DNA of 64,000 bases from Lacimicrobium sp. SS2-24 (GTDB lineage Bacteria; Pseudomonadota; Gammaproteobacteria; Enterobacterales; Alteromonadaceae), in assembly GCF_002201535.1 (NCBI RefSeq), contig NZ_NIWW01000001.1, positions 310,001-374,000 on the forward strand, in the 5' to 3' direction. A program made the translations under genes and the position numbers. This document shows, piece by piece, positions 27,143 to 37,109 of this stretch. The number at the start of each line of letters is the position of its first letter. Within the stretch, counting starts at the first letter, position 1. The notes below the pieces were generated by a model that saw only the letters and a list, made by a program, of their open reading frames with translations, made no database searches and had not been told where the DNA came from.

Positions 27143-27814
27143 TTAGAACAACGGGGTTAAATCAAGGTATTGCTGTGATGATTCAGGATCATTAAGACGT
27201 GGGATATAGCCTAAAAAGGGAGCCTGGATACGCTGTTTAAGGCTCTCCAGGTTGGTCTCAATGTGTGGCATATCCAGTTCCACCTGATTGGCAACCCATC
27301 CTGCCAGATTCAGACCGTCAGCAGCAATGGCTTCACAGGTTAACAGCGCATGGTTAAGACAACCCAGGCGCATACCCACGACAAGAATCACATCTATCTT
27401 TTCTGCTTTGACAAAATCAGAGAGATAATCGTCATCGCCAAGGGGCAACCTCCACCCGCCTGCCCCTTCCGTAAACAGGTAATCTGCGCCGAGTTGCTTG
27501 AGTTTATGATAGTGTTCGGTGAGACGCTTCAGAGAAATCACCTGCCCCTGCTCTTTTGCCGCAATATGCGGCGCAATGGCAGGTAAAAAAGTAAAGGGGT
27601 TCACCTGCTCATAGGTAAGGGCGAGCGTTGATGCCGCCTGAAGCGTCAACGCATCTGCATTGCGCAAGCCATCCTCTGTCTCTTCGCTACCGGAGGCCAC
27701 AGGTTTAAAACCAATGGTCTGAAAACGTCGATAAGCAAGCTGATGCAACATGGTTGCTGTGACAAAGGTCTTGCCGACTTCGGTATCGGTGCCGGTAACG
27801 AAAAAGCTTTTCAT
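27143..27814 (-). CDS. bioD: Dethiobiotin synthetase
   Basis: A 223-residue P-loop enzyme that closes the ureido ring of dethiobiotin from diaminopelargonate, CO2 and ATP. The ATP loop TGTDTEVGKT is at 7-16; the phosphate/Mg Glu lies in FTEGAGGWRLPL (about 114-125). It is the last gene of bioBFCD, 9 bases after bioC. It converges on upp. Confidence 0.93.
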   Translation of the reverse strand: MKSFFVTGTDTEVGKTFVTATMLHQLAYRRFQTIGFKPVASGSEETEDGLRNADALTLQAASTLALTYEQVNPFTFLPAIAPHIAAKEQGQVISLKRLTEHYHKLKQLGADYLFTEGAGGWRLPLGDDDYLSDFVKAEKIDVILVVGMRLGCLNHALLTCEAIAADGLNLAGWVANQVELDMPHIETNLESLKQRIQAPFLGYIPRLNDPESSQQYLDLTPLF

Positions 27815-27823
27815 AAGTTATTA

Positions 27824-28606
27824 TTATTCCGTTTGTTTTTGTATTTCCAAGAAAGTTACCTGATAGCTCAGCGGTAAGCCTTTATCTTGTGCAAAATGTT
27901 CACTGTAGCATGCCTGAAGGCGTTGTAATTGTTTACGAGATAACCGCTGCTTTGGATGATTTACCAATACGCCTGCACCGACGTCTTTAATCGAATGCAG
28001 GACGGCAAAGATATCCGTATGCCAGCTGGTAAAACACTTTTCTGTTACGCCAGCGTCAAACCCTGCCGCAATGGCAGCGGTGCACATGCTGTGACTATCC
28101 TCAAAGCTGTTAACATGAGCAGGTTCAGCGAGCTGCAACCAACTTTGATTAAGCTCTGCTAATGACCCCTTAGCCATAATTGCCAGCACCCCCCTGGCCC
28201 CGGGCTTCATCACCCGGTAAAGCTCCTGCATGACCTTCTCAAGAGGTTGGCACCACTGCAGTGCCATTGAAGAAAAGACGCCATCAATAGTGCTATCGGC
28301 CAGGGGCAGGTTTTCTGCATCCGCCACCTCAAAGTGCAGGTTATTGAAGGGGTAACGCTGCCGTGCAACATTGACCATACCCGCGGCGATATCCACACCG
28401 ATAACCCGGGTAGCCTGTTGCGCCAGCTGTGCGCTGATTCTGCCTGTTCCGCAACCAAGATCCATGACCCATTTCTTTGCGGGTGAGAACAGACTCATTG
28501 CATGGCTGGCAATGTCCCGCTGAATTCCGGCAACGTGGTCATAGTCTTCGGCCGCTTTGCTGAACTGGCGTGCAATACGTTGTTTGAGCTCTGCTTCATT
28601 GTACAT
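27824..28606 (-). CDS. bioC: Malonyl-ACP O-methyltransferase BioC
   Basis: A 260-residue SAM-dependent methyltransferase that methylates malonyl-ACP to start pimeloyl synthesis. Motif I is VMDLGCGTGRIS near residue 50, and the N-terminus has the BioC-type AAEDYDHVAGIQRDIA. The start overlaps the bioF end by 11 bases, indicating coupling. The esterase partner bioH, which ends this route, is not in the operon and must lie elsewhere. Confidence 0.92.
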   Translation of the reverse strand: MYNEAELKQRIARQFSKAAEDYDHVAGIQRDIASHAMSLFSPAKKWVMDLGCGTGRISAQLAQQATRVIGVDIAAGMVNVARQRYPFNNLHFEVADAENLPLADSTIDGVFSSMALQWCQPLEKVMQELYRVMKPGARGVLAIMAKGSLAELNQSWLQLAEPAHVNSFEDSHSMCTAAIAAGFDAGVTEKCFTSWHTDIFAVLHSIKDVGAGVLVNHPKQRLSRKQLQRLQACYSEHFAQDKGLPLSYQVTFLEIQKQTE

Positions 28607-29765
28607 GTGTCATGCCTTTTTCTATGGCACTGACCAACAGACGTATTGTCTTTGCATCATGCGCAGTGGTAAGCGTTACGCGTAACCTGGCGCTACCTTC
28701 GGCAACCGTTGGCGTGCGTATCGCTCCAACCCAAAACCCTTCATTTTTTATGTATTCTGCCACTGCCATTGTTTTATCGGACGGCCCGATAATCACCGGC
28801 TGAATGGCGGTTTCAGAGTCACTGACGGGCAAACCACAGGCTGTGCTTAACTGACGAAATAACCGAATATTTTCATTAAGACGATCCCTGCGCCACTGTT
28901 CCTTATTAAGTAGTTTGAGACTGGCCAATGTGATCTCGGCCATCAGCGGTGACATGGCGGTCGAGTAGATATAGTGCCTGGCAAAATTAACCAGATAGTC
29001 ATATATCTGAGTATTCGTCGCGATAAACGCGCCACTGGTGGCTGCCGCTTTACCAAAGGTTGCCATTAGCAGTGGCAACGCGGTTTGCGTTAACTGATGA
29101 GCTTGTGCAGTGCCGCCACCCTGCTCTCCTAAAACGCCAAAGCCATGAGCATCATCAAGCATCAACATGGCGCCATGTTGATTGCACATTTTAGCCAGGT
29201 CTTTACTCGGTGCCTGGTCACCGTCCATGCTGAACACGCCCTCGCTTAGCACTAAGACATCCTCGCTTTGCTGAGCACGAGTCAATAACCGGCTCAGATG
29301 TTGTGTGTCATTATGAGAGAAGCGCTTGAGTCTCGCCTTACTGGCTAACGCACCATCCAGCATGGAGGCATGACTTAACCGGTCAGCCAGAACCACCCCA
29401 CCGTGGCGCATTAAGGCCTGAATCACAGCGTGGTTGGCACTGAATCCTGAATTAAACAGCAGAACCCTGTCCCGATTAAGCAGTTGTGCTAAGTGGTCTT
29501 GCAGGCGCTGATGGCTGGCGGTATAGCCCGTTACCAGGGGGGAGGCCCCACTGCCAGGGGCAGCGACTTCAACGGCATCGATAACATGCTGTCGAAGCGC
29601 CTGTTGCTGGCCGATACCCAAATAATCATTGGAGGCGAAGTTATAATACCAGCGACCTGCGATCTGTATTCGGATCCCATCTTGTTTTTCTATCAGCGCT
29701 TGTTCACGATACAAATCGCGCGTTGCCCGTTCTGCCAGATCGTTGGCAATAAATTCAAAGCTCAT
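28596..29765 (-). CDS. bioF: 8-amino-7-oxononanoate synthase
   Basis: A 389-residue PLP enzyme condensing pimeloyl-ACP with alanine. The PLP lysine lies in ATFGKAAATSGAF (about residue 240), preceded by the Asp/His pair of LMLDDAHGFGVLG; the N-terminal NFASNDYLGIG is typical. It follows bioB by 49 bases and overlaps bioC by 11 bases. The length matches E. coli BioF (384). Confidence 0.95.
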   Translation of the reverse strand: MSFEFIANDLAERATRDLYREQALIEKQDGIRIQIAGRWYYNFASNDYLGIGQQQALRQHVIDAVEVAAPGSGASPLVTGYTASHQRLQDHLAQLLNRDRVLLFNSGFSANHAVIQALMRHGGVVLADRLSHASMLDGALASKARLKRFSHNDTQHLSRLLTRAQQSEDVLVLSEGVFSMDGDQAPSKDLAKMCNQHGAMLMLDDAHGFGVLGEQGGGTAQAHQLTQTALPLLMATFGKAAATSGAFIATNTQIYDYLVNFARHYIYSTAMSPLMAEITLASLKLLNKEQWRRDRLNENIRLFRQLSTACGLPVSDSETAIQPVIIGPSDKTMAVAEYIKNEGFWVGAIRTPTVAEGSARLRVTLTTAHDAKTIRLLVSAIEKGMTHVQ

Positions 29766-29814
29766 GGTTAATCCGGCAAATATGTTGTGGACTATCGACT
29801 GCGGCGGACTCTAT

Positions 29815-30864
29815 TTACACACTTGCATCATAAAATAACGTATCAGTTTGCTTGTCATGTAAGGCGTCTTTCAGCACCGCTTCATGGGCTTCATCAGAAT
29901 ATTCACGGCGTCGTTCGGTATTGATTCCGAGCTTTTTAAATAACCGTACGTCGGAATCCTCTTCAGGGTTGGAGGTTGTCAGCAGCTTGCAACCGTAAAA
30001 AATTGAATTGGCCCCGGCAAAGAAACACAGCGCCTGCATCTGCTCGTTCATGGCTTCCCTACCCGCTGAGAGGCGCACATGGCTCTTGGGCATCATAATG
30101 CGCGCCACGGCAATGGTACGAATAAATTCGAATTGGTCCAAATCCTCAACCTGATCTAAGGGCGTCCCCTCGACCTTGACCAACATGTTAATCGGCACGC
30201 TTTCAGGCTGTGGTTCAAGGTTGGCCAACTGGGCTAACAATCCGGCCCGATCATTCGCGCTTTCCCCCATACCAACGATGCCACCAGAACACACATTCAT
30301 ACCCGCGGAACGCACATTATTGAGTGTATCCAGACGGTCCTGATAGGTTCGGGTACTGATGATCTCGCCGTAAAATTCCTCTGATGTATCGAGGTTGTGA
30401 TTATAGTAATCCAGTCCCGCGTCTTTGAGCATCATCGCCTGTTCCCTGCTCAGCATACCCAGCGTCATGCAGGTTTCCAGACCCAGCGCTTTGACCCCTT
30501 TAATCATCTCTATGACATACGGCATATCCCTGTCTTTGGGATTGCGCCATGCTGCGCCCATACAGAAACGAGTGGATCCAGCCTGACGGGCTTCTCTGGC
30601 ACGCTCAAGTACCTTTTCTACTTCCATCAACCGTTCTTTTTCCAGGCCGGTGTCATAGCGAGCACTTTGCGGGCAATACTTGCAGTCTTCCGGGCAGGCT
30701 CCTGTTTTGATGGACAACAACGTGCTGACCTGCACCTCATTGGGATTGAAGTGCTGGCGGTGCACCATTTGCGCCTTGAACAGCAGATCGTTAAATGGCA
30801 ACGCAAACAATTCACGTACCTGTTCTTTATTCCAGTCGTGGCGGATTTCTGCTGACACCTGCAT
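29815..30864 (-). CDS. bioB: Biotin synthase
   Basis: A 349-residue radical SAM enzyme inserting sulfur into dethiobiotin. The 4Fe-4S cysteines are Cys57, Cys61 and Cys64 in [10 protein letters not shown], and the 2Fe-2S ligands are represented by [13 protein letters not shown] and the arginine in HVRLSAGRE. It is the first gene of the minus-strand operon bioBFCD. It is divergent from bioA, with a BirA-like operator in the 104-bp gap. Confidence 0.96.
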   Translation of the reverse strand: MQVSAEIRHDWNKEQVRELFALPFNDLLFKAQMVHRQHFNPNEVQVSTLLSIKTGACPEDCKYCPQSARYDTGLEKERLMEVEKVLERAREARQAGSTRFCMGAAWRNPKDRDMPYVIEMIKGVKALGLETCMTLGMLSREQAMMLKDAGLDYYNHNLDTSEEFYGEIISTRTYQDRLDTLNNVRSAGMNVCSGGIVGMGESANDRAGLLAQLANLEPQPESVPINMLVKVEGTPLDQVEDLDQFEFIRTIAVARIMMPKSHVRLSAGREAMNEQMQALCFFAGANSIFYGCKLLTTSNPEEDSDVRLFKKLGINTERRREYSDEAHEAVLKDALHDKQTDTLFYDASV

Positions 30865-30918
30865 GGGGTTTCCTTTACTTCGAAATTTAGCTCCAGTAGT
30901 CTATGCGCGGACCCTGAG

Positions 30919-30951
30919 TTGTCAACCTGTTTCAGATTTATAACTTTACAT
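30919..30951. promoter_or_regulatory. BirA-type biotin operator between bioB and bioA
   Basis: TTGTCAACC (30919-30927) and ACTTTACAT (30943-30951) form two inverted half-sites 15 bases apart. The BirA consensus is TTGTAAACC and GGTTTACAA with a 14-16 base gap; the left half matches 8 of 9, the right half 6 of 9. The site lies in the shared promoter region of the two divergent biotin transcripts, as in E. coli. Confidence 0.6.
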
Positions 30952-30968
30952 CTGGTTAAATTATCATC

Positions 30969-32237
30969 ATGGATACCGCATTCGATCAACGCCATATCTG
31001 GCACCCCTACACGTCAGCAATCAATCCACTACCTTGTTATCCGGTTGCTCGCGCGGATGGCGTGTATCTGCAACTTGAAAGCGGTGAACGGCTGATTGAT
31101 GGCATGGCGTCCTGGTGGGCGGCCATTCATGGCTATAATCATGCCGCTTTGAATCAGGCCGCACATGAACAAATCGACACCATGGCCCATGTGATGTTTG
31201 GAGGGCTCACCCACGCCCCTGCCATCGAGTTGTGTAAGAAGTTGGTTGCGATGACACCTGAGGGGCTGGAGCGCGTGTTTCTGGCCGATTCAGGCTCGGT
31301 ATCCGTTGAGGTAGCGATGAAAATGGCCCTACAGTTCTGGGCCTGCCAGGGCAACCGTCAGAAAAGGCGCTTTTTGAGCCCGCGCAATGGTTATCATGGC
31401 GATACCTTTGCCGCCATGTCAGTTTGCGATCCCGTTAATGGCATGCACAGCTTGTTTAGCGACGCACTCAGTCCGCAGATTTTTGCCCCGGCACCGCAGA
31501 CCCGTTTCAATCAGCTTTGGAATGAAGATGACATCGCGCCATTGGCTGAACTGATGGAGCAACATCATCATGATATTGCCGCATTAATCCTCGAACCCGT
31601 GGTTCAGGGTGCCGGCGGCATGCGAATTTATCACCCGGAATATTTGCGCCGTTGTCGTCAGCTTTGTGATGAGTACGATATCCTGTTGATTTGCGATGAA
31701 ATTGCCACCGGGTTTGGCCGAACCGGTAAGCTGTTTGCCTGTGAACATGCCGATATCAGTCCTGATATACTTTGCCTGGGTAAGGCACTGACCGGTGGCT
31801 ACATGACTCTGGCGGCAACGCTGTGCAGTGAAGATGTTGCCATGGGAGTCTGTCAGGGCAGCCCAGGCGTGTTTATGCACGGGCCAACATATATGGGTAA
31901 CCCACTCGCGTGCGCGGTAGCCAATGCCAGCCTTGACATCATTATGCAGGGACAATGGCAGCGTCAGGTCGGGCAGATCGAAGCGCAGCTTAAAAAAGAA
32001 CTGTTACCACTGATCAAGCTCGACGCTGTTACCGATACCAGAGTGTTAGGTGCTATTGGCGTTGTAGAAACGCATACAGCGGTAGATGTTGCCCGTATTC
32101 AGCAACATTTTGTCCAACAAGGCGTGTGGATAAGGCCATTTGGTAAACTGGTGTATATTATGCCGCCCTACATTATCTCACAAGCACAACTCAACCAGCT
32201 CATTGGGGCGATAAAAAGCGCGTTGCAACACGCCTGA
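30969..32237 (+). CDS. bioA: Adenosylmethionine-8-amino-7-oxononanoate aminotransferase
   Basis: A 422-residue PLP aminotransferase converting KAPA to diaminopelargonate with SAM as amino donor. The PLP lysine is Lys272 in CLGKALTGGYM, the cofactor Asp lies in LLICDEIATGFGRTG, and the N-terminus has HIWHPYTS and the SWWAAIHGYNH motif. It is divergent from bioB and probably regulated with it by BirA. All biotin ring genes are thus present; bioH is missing here. Confidence 0.95.
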   Translation: MDTAFDQRHIWHPYTSAINPLPCYPVARADGVYLQLESGERLIDGMASWWAAIHGYNHAALNQAAHEQIDTMAHVMFGGLTHAPAIELCKKLVAMTPEGLERVFLADSGSVSVEVAMKMALQFWACQGNRQKRRFLSPRNGYHGDTFAAMSVCDPVNGMHSLFSDALSPQIFAPAPQTRFNQLWNEDDIAPLAELMEQHHHDIAALILEPVVQGAGGMRIYHPEYLRRCRQLCDEYDILLICDEIATGFGRTGKLFACEHADISPDILCLGKALTGGYMTLAATLCSEDVAMGVCQGSPGVFMHGPTYMGNPLACAVANASLDIIMQGQWQRQVGQIEAQLKKELLPLIKLDAVTDTRVLGAIGVVETHTAVDVARIQQHFVQQGVWIRPFGKLVYIMPPYIISQAQLNQLIGAIKSALQHA

Positions 32238-32271
32238 AGCCATCAGGACATCGTGCTAATGGCCGTTCCGG

Positions 32272-32658
32272 TTAGATAAATTCCCACAACAACCAGATCA
32301 GACTGATGAGGGTGCCGGCAAAAAGAAAAAACAGGTTCAGCCACAACCCATCATTGCGGCGCCGCGCCCGCTTGGCCCGTAAATACAGAGCCAGGCCGCT
32401 TAGAAGAAAGCAACTGGTGAGCAGCAACAGCAGTATGAGAGTCATCGGCGCATCCCAGACATCCCTGCTCTCAACGTTTTTATAATCGAAGAAGCCTGGA
32501 GACAGTTCCGGTCTTGCATAATGAAACACGAGCATGGCAACCACAAACAGGCACCAGCCGAGAATGACCCCGACCGTTAAAGTGCGGTACAATGCATCCT
32601 GCTTTGCTGGGGTTTGTCGGCGGTCGGTGCCATCCCAGTGTTTATTGTCTTTATTCAT
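32272..32658 (-). CDS. Small membrane protein of unknown function
   Basis: A 128-residue protein I do not recognise. A hydrophilic N-terminus (MNKDNKHWDGTDRRQT) is followed by three hydrophobic segments at about 26-46, 70-92 and 106-126, with a basic loop YLRAKRARRRNDG between the last two, so that loop is probably cytoplasmic. It is a good coding frame between converging bioA and divergent asnS, without operon partners. A conserved family in related genera is likely but cannot be checked here. Confidence 0.7.
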   Translation of the reverse strand: MNKDNKHWDGTDRRQTPAKQDALYRTLTVGVILGWCLFVVAMLVFHYARPELSPGFFDYKNVESRDVWDAPMTLILLLLLTSCFLLSGLALYLRAKRARRRNDGLWLNLFFLFAGTLISLIWLLWEFI

Positions 32659-32851
32659 GGTTTATTTTTGCTTGAGTCTGCCTGCCAGCCAAGTAAGATG
32701 ACACCCCTTATCGGCAGCACTCATTCAGGCTGTGAGGTGTCGATATCCTGAATAGACCAAAATAGCATCATTTGCTAAATTTTTTCGAATTTTCAATTAA
32801 TTGTAGAACATATTAGCAGGATCCCGGGCCGGGATTCTACGGAGAGGTTAG

Positions 32852-34249
32852 ATGGCGCATACCCCAGTAGTTGATATTCTTACAGGCCAACATGCACAAG
32901 GTGCAACGGTAACGGTTAAAGGTTGGGTTCGCACCCGCCGTGACTCGAAAGCCGGATTGTCTTTTATCGCCCTGCATGATGGCAGTTGCTTCGATCCGGT
33001 TCAGGTCATTGCCCTCAATAGCCTTGAAAATTATCAACAGATTCAGAAACTCACTACAGGATGTTCCATATCGGTACGCGGTGTCGTGAAAGCGTCTGAG
33101 GGACAGGGCCAGGCTGTGGAAATCGAAGCAGACAGCGTGGACGTACTGGGCTGGGTGGAAAACCCTGATAGCTACCCTATGGCGGCAAAACGTCACAGTG
33201 TCGAGTTTTTACGTGAACATGCCCACTTACGCCCTCGCACCAATGTCATTGGTGCCGTAACCCGGATTCGCAACTGCTTGTCCCAGGCCATTCACCGTTT
33301 CTTCCACGAACGAGGCTATTTCTGGATCAGTACCCCCATCGTCACCGCAAGTGATTGTGAGGGGGCTGGAGAAATGTTCAGGGTCTCAACCCTCGACATG
33401 CTTAATCTCCCCAAAAACGACAAGGGAGAGGTAGATTACGGACAGGACTTTTTCGGTAAAGAAGCGTTTCTGACCGTTTCCGGCCAGCTTAACGTAGAAA
33501 CCTATGCCTGTGCCATGTCTAAAGTATATACCTTCGGTCCCACCTTCCGTGCTGAAAACTCTAATACCAGTCGCCACCTGGCAGAGTTCTGGATGATTGA
33601 ACCGGAAGTCGCCTTTGCGGACCTGAATGATGTCGCTCAGCTGGCTGAGGACATGCTCAAATATGTGTTTAAGGCCGTACTCGAAGAGCGAGCTGATGAC
33701 ATGGCCTTCTTTGCTCAGCGCATTAATAAAGATGCCATCAGCCGACTTGAGAAAGTCATCGACCAGGACTTCGTGCGTATGGATTACACCGATGCCATCG
33801 ATATCCTGCAAAAATCCGGCAAAACCTTCGAATTCCCAGTCGCCTGGGGAGTCGATCTGTCATCGGAGCATGAGCGCTATCTCGCCGAAGAGCACGTGGG
33901 TGCACCGATCATCATGCAGAACTATCCAAAAGACATTAAAGCCTTCTATATGCGTATTAATGATGACAACAAAACCGTTGCGGCCATGGATGTACTCGCG
34001 CCGGGTATTGGTGAAATCATAGGTGGCTCACAGCGTGAAGAGCGTCTTGATGTGTTTGATTGGCGCCTGGAAGAGATGGGGCTGGATAAAGAGGATTACA
34101 GCTGGTACCGCGATCTGCGCCGCTATGGCACGGTACCCCACTCTGGCTTTGGTCTGGGTTTTGAGCGTTTGGTCGCTTATGTTACCGGCATGCAGAATGT
34201 GCGCGATGTGATCCCCTTCCCCCGCACACCCGGTAGCGCCAACTACTAG
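32852..34249 (+). CDS. asnS: Asparaginyl-tRNA synthetase
   Basis: A 465-residue class IIb aminoacyl-tRNA synthetase, close to the 466 residues of E. coli AsnS. It has an N-terminal OB-fold anticodon-binding domain (about 1-105), class II motif 2 in [25 protein letters not shown] and motif 3 in [23 protein letters not shown] lies before the ATG. The specificity follows the AsnS-type motif 2 and the length; AspRS would be longer. It is followed by a strong terminator. Confidence 0.97.
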   Translation: MAHTPVVDILTGQHAQGATVTVKGWVRTRRDSKAGLSFIALHDGSCFDPVQVIALNSLENYQQIQKLTTGCSISVRGVVKASEGQGQAVEIEADSVDVLGWVENPDSYPMAAKRHSVEFLREHAHLRPRTNVIGAVTRIRNCLSQAIHRFFHERGYFWISTPIVTASDCEGAGEMFRVSTLDMLNLPKNDKGEVDYGQDFFGKEAFLTVSGQLNVETYACAMSKVYTFGPTFRAENSNTSRHLAEFWMIEPEVAFADLNDVAQLAEDMLKYVFKAVLEERADDMAFFAQRINKDAISRLEKVIDQDFVRMDYTDAIDILQKSGKTFEFPVAWGVDLSSEHERYLAEEHVGAPIIMQNYPKDIKAFYMRINDDNKTVAAMDVLAPGIGEIIGGSQREERLDVFDWRLEEMGLDKEDYSWYRDLRRYGTVPHSGFGLGFERLVAYVTGMQNVRDVIPFPRTPGSANY

Positions 34250-34270
34250 AAAGATACACTCAGTACAACA

Positions 34271-34298
34271 AAAAACGGGCCCCTGGCCCGTTTTTTTT
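34271..34298 (+). terminator. Rho-independent terminator after asnS
   Basis: ACGGGC (34275-34280) pairs with GCCCGT (34286-34291) over a 5-base loop, with flanking A residues able to extend the stem, followed by eight T residues. Confidence 0.92.
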
Positions 34299-34425
34299 AT
34301 CCTAAATTTTTCTTTAACCAGTTTGTTGAGACTCAAGAGAAGATGAGTAAAAGTTGTTTTTCACAGCTTAGCGAAATCGTGTTGAAAGAGAACACTTAAC
34401 ATCAACCCGGGCAAGCGAGCCTGAG

Positions 34426-34980
34426 CTACTCGCTCCAGAATTCAAAGAATTGACTTGGATCCGGCACAGGTTTGGGTAAGGGTTGAGTGACCGGCGAGCC
34501 TAAATACAAAAAGCCCATAATTTCATCTTGTTCTGCAACATTGAGGGCCTTTTTCACTTCTTCATTCTGTGCATAACTCCCCGTGCGCCAGATACCTGAA
34601 AATCCCTGTGCAACGGCAGCCATTTGCATGGCATGCACTGCACACGCTGTTGAAGCCACCTGCTCTATCCATGGCACTTTATCGTGCTCTTTATGGTGGC
34701 ATATCGCGACAATCAGCATGGGGGCACGAAGCGGTAACTGCGATGCCCGTTCGATATCTTTTTCCGACATATCCGTATTAATAGCCGCCAACTCAAAGAC
34801 TTCACCCAGTCTTTTCAATCCTTTTCCCTGACAGACAATAAACCGCCAGGGTTTGAGTGACATATGGTCTGGCGCTCTCAAGGCTGCCTGCATGATGTTG
34901 TCGAGGCTTTCACCGGTTGGAGCAGGATCTTGCAGTCTCGGCTGAGACGAGCGATTGAGTAATAAATCCAAAGCTTGCAT
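34426..34980 (-). CDS. ydjA: YdjA-like NAD(P)H nitroreductase
   Basis: A 184-residue FMN-dependent nitroreductase-fold protein. It aligns over its whole length with E. coli YdjA: LLLNRSSQPRL, the APDHMSLKPWRF flavin-phosphate segment, AVHAMQMAAVAQGFSGIWRTG and GFLYLGSP. The minimal size is typical for this branch, which lacks extra substrate-binding helices. The physiological substrate is unknown. It converges on asnS and has no operon partner. Confidence 0.9.
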   Translation of the reverse strand: MQALDLLLNRSSQPRLQDPAPTGESLDNIMQAALRAPDHMSLKPWRFIVCQGKGLKRLGEVFELAAINTDMSEKDIERASQLPLRAPMLIVAICHHKEHDKVPWIEQVASTACAVHAMQMAAVAQGFSGIWRTGSYAQNEEVKKALNVAEQDEIMGFLYLGSPVTQPLPKPVPDPSQFFEFWSE

Positions 34981-35056
34981 AAAATGGATACCAGTATTCA
35001 GATTGGTGTGTTCTACACTAAAAATGCCACTTCATCCGCCTGGAGTAAACCGGTAA

Positions 35057-35239
35057 ATGACAAAAGCAGAGAGATCAGCCCAACGCGGTAAATTACAACA
35101 GTTGTTTGATAATGCCGGGCTTAAACGCAATGAAAATACGGCCCGGCTAATTAAAGCTTACGCCGAAGACGATCCTAAGCGCATTGCCAGGCTAATTCAG
35201 GCCTGGCTGAAAGAAGATGAGAAAAAAGCACGACCTTAG
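35057..35239 (+). CDS. Small basic protein of unknown function (60 aa)
   Basis: A 60-residue, very charged protein (about 30 percent Lys/Arg plus many Glu/Asp), predicted to be helical throughout. The second half, [30 protein letters not shown], has two similar amphipathic helices ([11 protein letters not shown] and [11 protein letters not shown]). GGAG lies about 12 bases upstream of the ATG and CGGTAA directly before it. Its last four bases overlap the end of pyrF on the opposite strand. The internal repeat favours a real gene. Function unknown; I see no DNA-binding signature. Confidence 0.65.
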   Translation: MTKAERSAQRGKLQQLFDNAGLKRNENTARLIKAYAEDDPKRIARLIQAWLKEDEKKARP

Positions 35240-35934
35240 CCCATTAACGACTGATTAATGTTACTCAATGCCTTCGCCGGATCGGCTGCCTGAGTGATAG
35301 GTCGGCCTATGACCATATAATCCACTCCCGCATGAAGTGCCTGCTCGGGCGTCATTACCCGCTGCTGATCGCCCAAGGCTGCGCCCTGAGGTCGGATTCC
35401 TGGTGTGACTAACTTAAACGACGAACCAAAACGTTGCTTCAGTGCCTTCGCTTCCTGGGCTGAACATACCACACCATCTAGTCCGGCCTGGTTTGTCAGG
35501 GTCGCCAGATGATTTACCTGATCAGCGGGTGAGCGTGAAATGCCAATCTCAGACAAATCGTCTGCCGACATACTGGTAAGTACAGTCACGGCAATCAGCA
35601 ATGGGCGCTGCTCACCAAATTCCTGTAAAGCCTGAAGGCTGGTTTGCATCATTTTCGTGCCGCCACTGGCATGTACATTTATCATCCACACCCCCAATTC
35701 TGCCGCGGCACAACAGGCTTTTGCTACCGTAGTCGGGATATCGTGAAACTTCAGATCTAAAAATACGTCAAAATCACGGGAAACCAGTTGTTTGACAAAG
35801 TCAGGGCCAAAATACGTAAACATTTCTTTGCCTACCTTCAAACGACAGGTTGTGGGGTCGACACTATCAGCAAAGCTGAGCGCTTTATGCTCAGAATCAA
35901 AATCTAATGCCACCACTACTTTTGCATCTTTCAT
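35236..35934 (-). CDS. pyrF: Orotidine-5'-phosphate decarboxylase
   Basis: A 232-residue TIM-barrel enzyme making UMP from OMP. The catalytic Lys/Asp network is visible: Asp11, Lys33 and Asp60-Lys62-Asp65 in [12 protein letters not shown]. The phosphate loop is VTPGIRPQG. It starts on the base after the lapB stop, so it is translated from the lapA-lapB-pyrF message, the same gene order as in E. coli. Confidence 0.96.
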   Translation of the reverse strand: MKDAKVVVALDFDSEHKALSFADSVDPTTCRLKVGKEMFTYFGPDFVKQLVSRDFDVFLDLKFHDIPTTVAKACCAAAELGVWMINVHASGGTKMMQTSLQALQEFGEQRPLLIAVTVLTSMSADDLSEIGISRSPADQVNHLATLTNQAGLDGVVCSAQEAKALKQRFGSSFKLVTPGIRPQGAALGDQQRVMTPEQALHAGVDYMVIGRPITQAADPAKALSNINQSLMG

Positions 35935-37104
35935 CTATTCTCCGTCCAAGCCTTTGATAGGCTTCACAACCCCCCATTTTTTGCAGGATGGGCATAACCA
36001 ATGAATTTTGCGGCCGGAAAAACCGCAGGAAACACAACGATACTTAGGCCGTTGTTCAATTTGTTCGTGGATCAGCTCTTGCAACATCCCCAGACTGATG
36101 TCCACCTGTTGCCCACCATCGTGCTCACGGTACTGGGAAATCAGTGTTTCGAAGCCTTTCATGGTGGGTTTCTCTCGCAATTGTCTGAGCAGGAACTCGG
36201 ACGCCTCCGCCGTCTGCCCTTTTCTTGCCAACAGTCTTGAACGCGCCAGGTAGGCCGTAGCACATTGCTGATAATACGCTTCCAGCATGGCTTCCAGAGC
36301 ACTATAGTCGTCACACTGCTGTGCACACTCCTCCATCAGTGGTACCGCCTCACTGAGCCAGGTAATATCGCGTACAGGTACCTGCTGTAAATAATTCTGG
36401 GCTTGTGCATAGTCTTGTTGTTCGATCGCCATTTTCCCCAACGTCAACCAGGGACGTACGGCGTGCTCATCGGACAAAATGGCTTTTTGCAGACACTTTT
36501 CAGCTTCTTTATAGCCTTGCTTCTTTAAGTGAACTTCTGCCTGCTCACAATAAAAATGCGATACCCGCTCACATAGTTCCAGACTGTCGCCGTGGCAATC
36601 GACCATCTTCTCGGCCAGTTCAATGGCCCTCTCCCACTCCTTGGTGCTTTGATAAATATTAAACAGTTGTTGCTGGGCATCCAGAAAATACTTGTCACTG
36701 TCGAGCAATTGTAAAAAGACGGCTTCAGCGCGTTCTAAAAAGCCCGCCAGCAGATAATCTCTGCCTAATTCTTTGAGGGCCTGCTGTTTTTGCGCCTCGG
36801 AGAGCTGTTCCTTGTCCACCAGGTTTTGATGGACGCGGATAGCCCGATCGAGCTCACCCCGATGGCGAAAGAAGTTGCCCATCGCAATGTGTGTCTCCAC
36901 TGTGTCGCTGTCCACGTTGATCATTTTCATCAAGGTATCAACCGCTTTATCAGGCTGATCGGACAGCAAGAAATTGAGACCACGATAATAATGGCGGGAG
37001 AGAATACTGGACTGTTTTCGTTGCGCCTGGCGCACACTGTTGCGTCCCATGACCCAGCCATATCCTGCGGCAACGGGCAGAAGGAGGAAAAGAAGCTCAA
37101 GCAT
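35935..37104 (-). CDS. lapB: LPS assembly protein LapB (YciM)
   Basis: A 389-residue inner-membrane-anchored protein. An N-terminal membrane helix (LELLFLLLPVAAGYGWVMG) is followed by about nine TPR units (50-350) and a C-terminal rubredoxin-type metal knuckle, CVSCG...CPSCKKWG (about 357-375). In E. coli it controls FtsH-dependent turnover of LpxC and so balances LPS against phospholipid synthesis. It follows lapA by five bases, matching the conserved pair. Confidence 0.94.
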   Translation of the reverse strand: MLELLFLLLPVAAGYGWVMGRNSVRQAQRKQSSILSRHYYRGLNFLLSDQPDKAVDTLMKMINVDSDTVETHIAMGNFFRHRGELDRAIRVHQNLVDKEQLSEAQKQQALKELGRDYLLAGFLERAEAVFLQLLDSDKYFLDAQQQLFNIYQSTKEWERAIELAEKMVDCHGDSLELCERVSHFYCEQAEVHLKKQGYKEAEKCLQKAILSDEHAVRPWLTLGKMAIEQQDYAQAQNYLQQVPVRDITWLSEAVPLMEECAQQCDDYSALEAMLEAYYQQCATAYLARSRLLARKGQTAEASEFLLRQLREKPTMKGFETLISQYREHDGGQQVDISLGMLQELIHEQIEQRPKYRCVSCGFSGRKIHWLCPSCKKWGVVKPIKGLDGE

Positions 37105-37109
37105 TGAGC

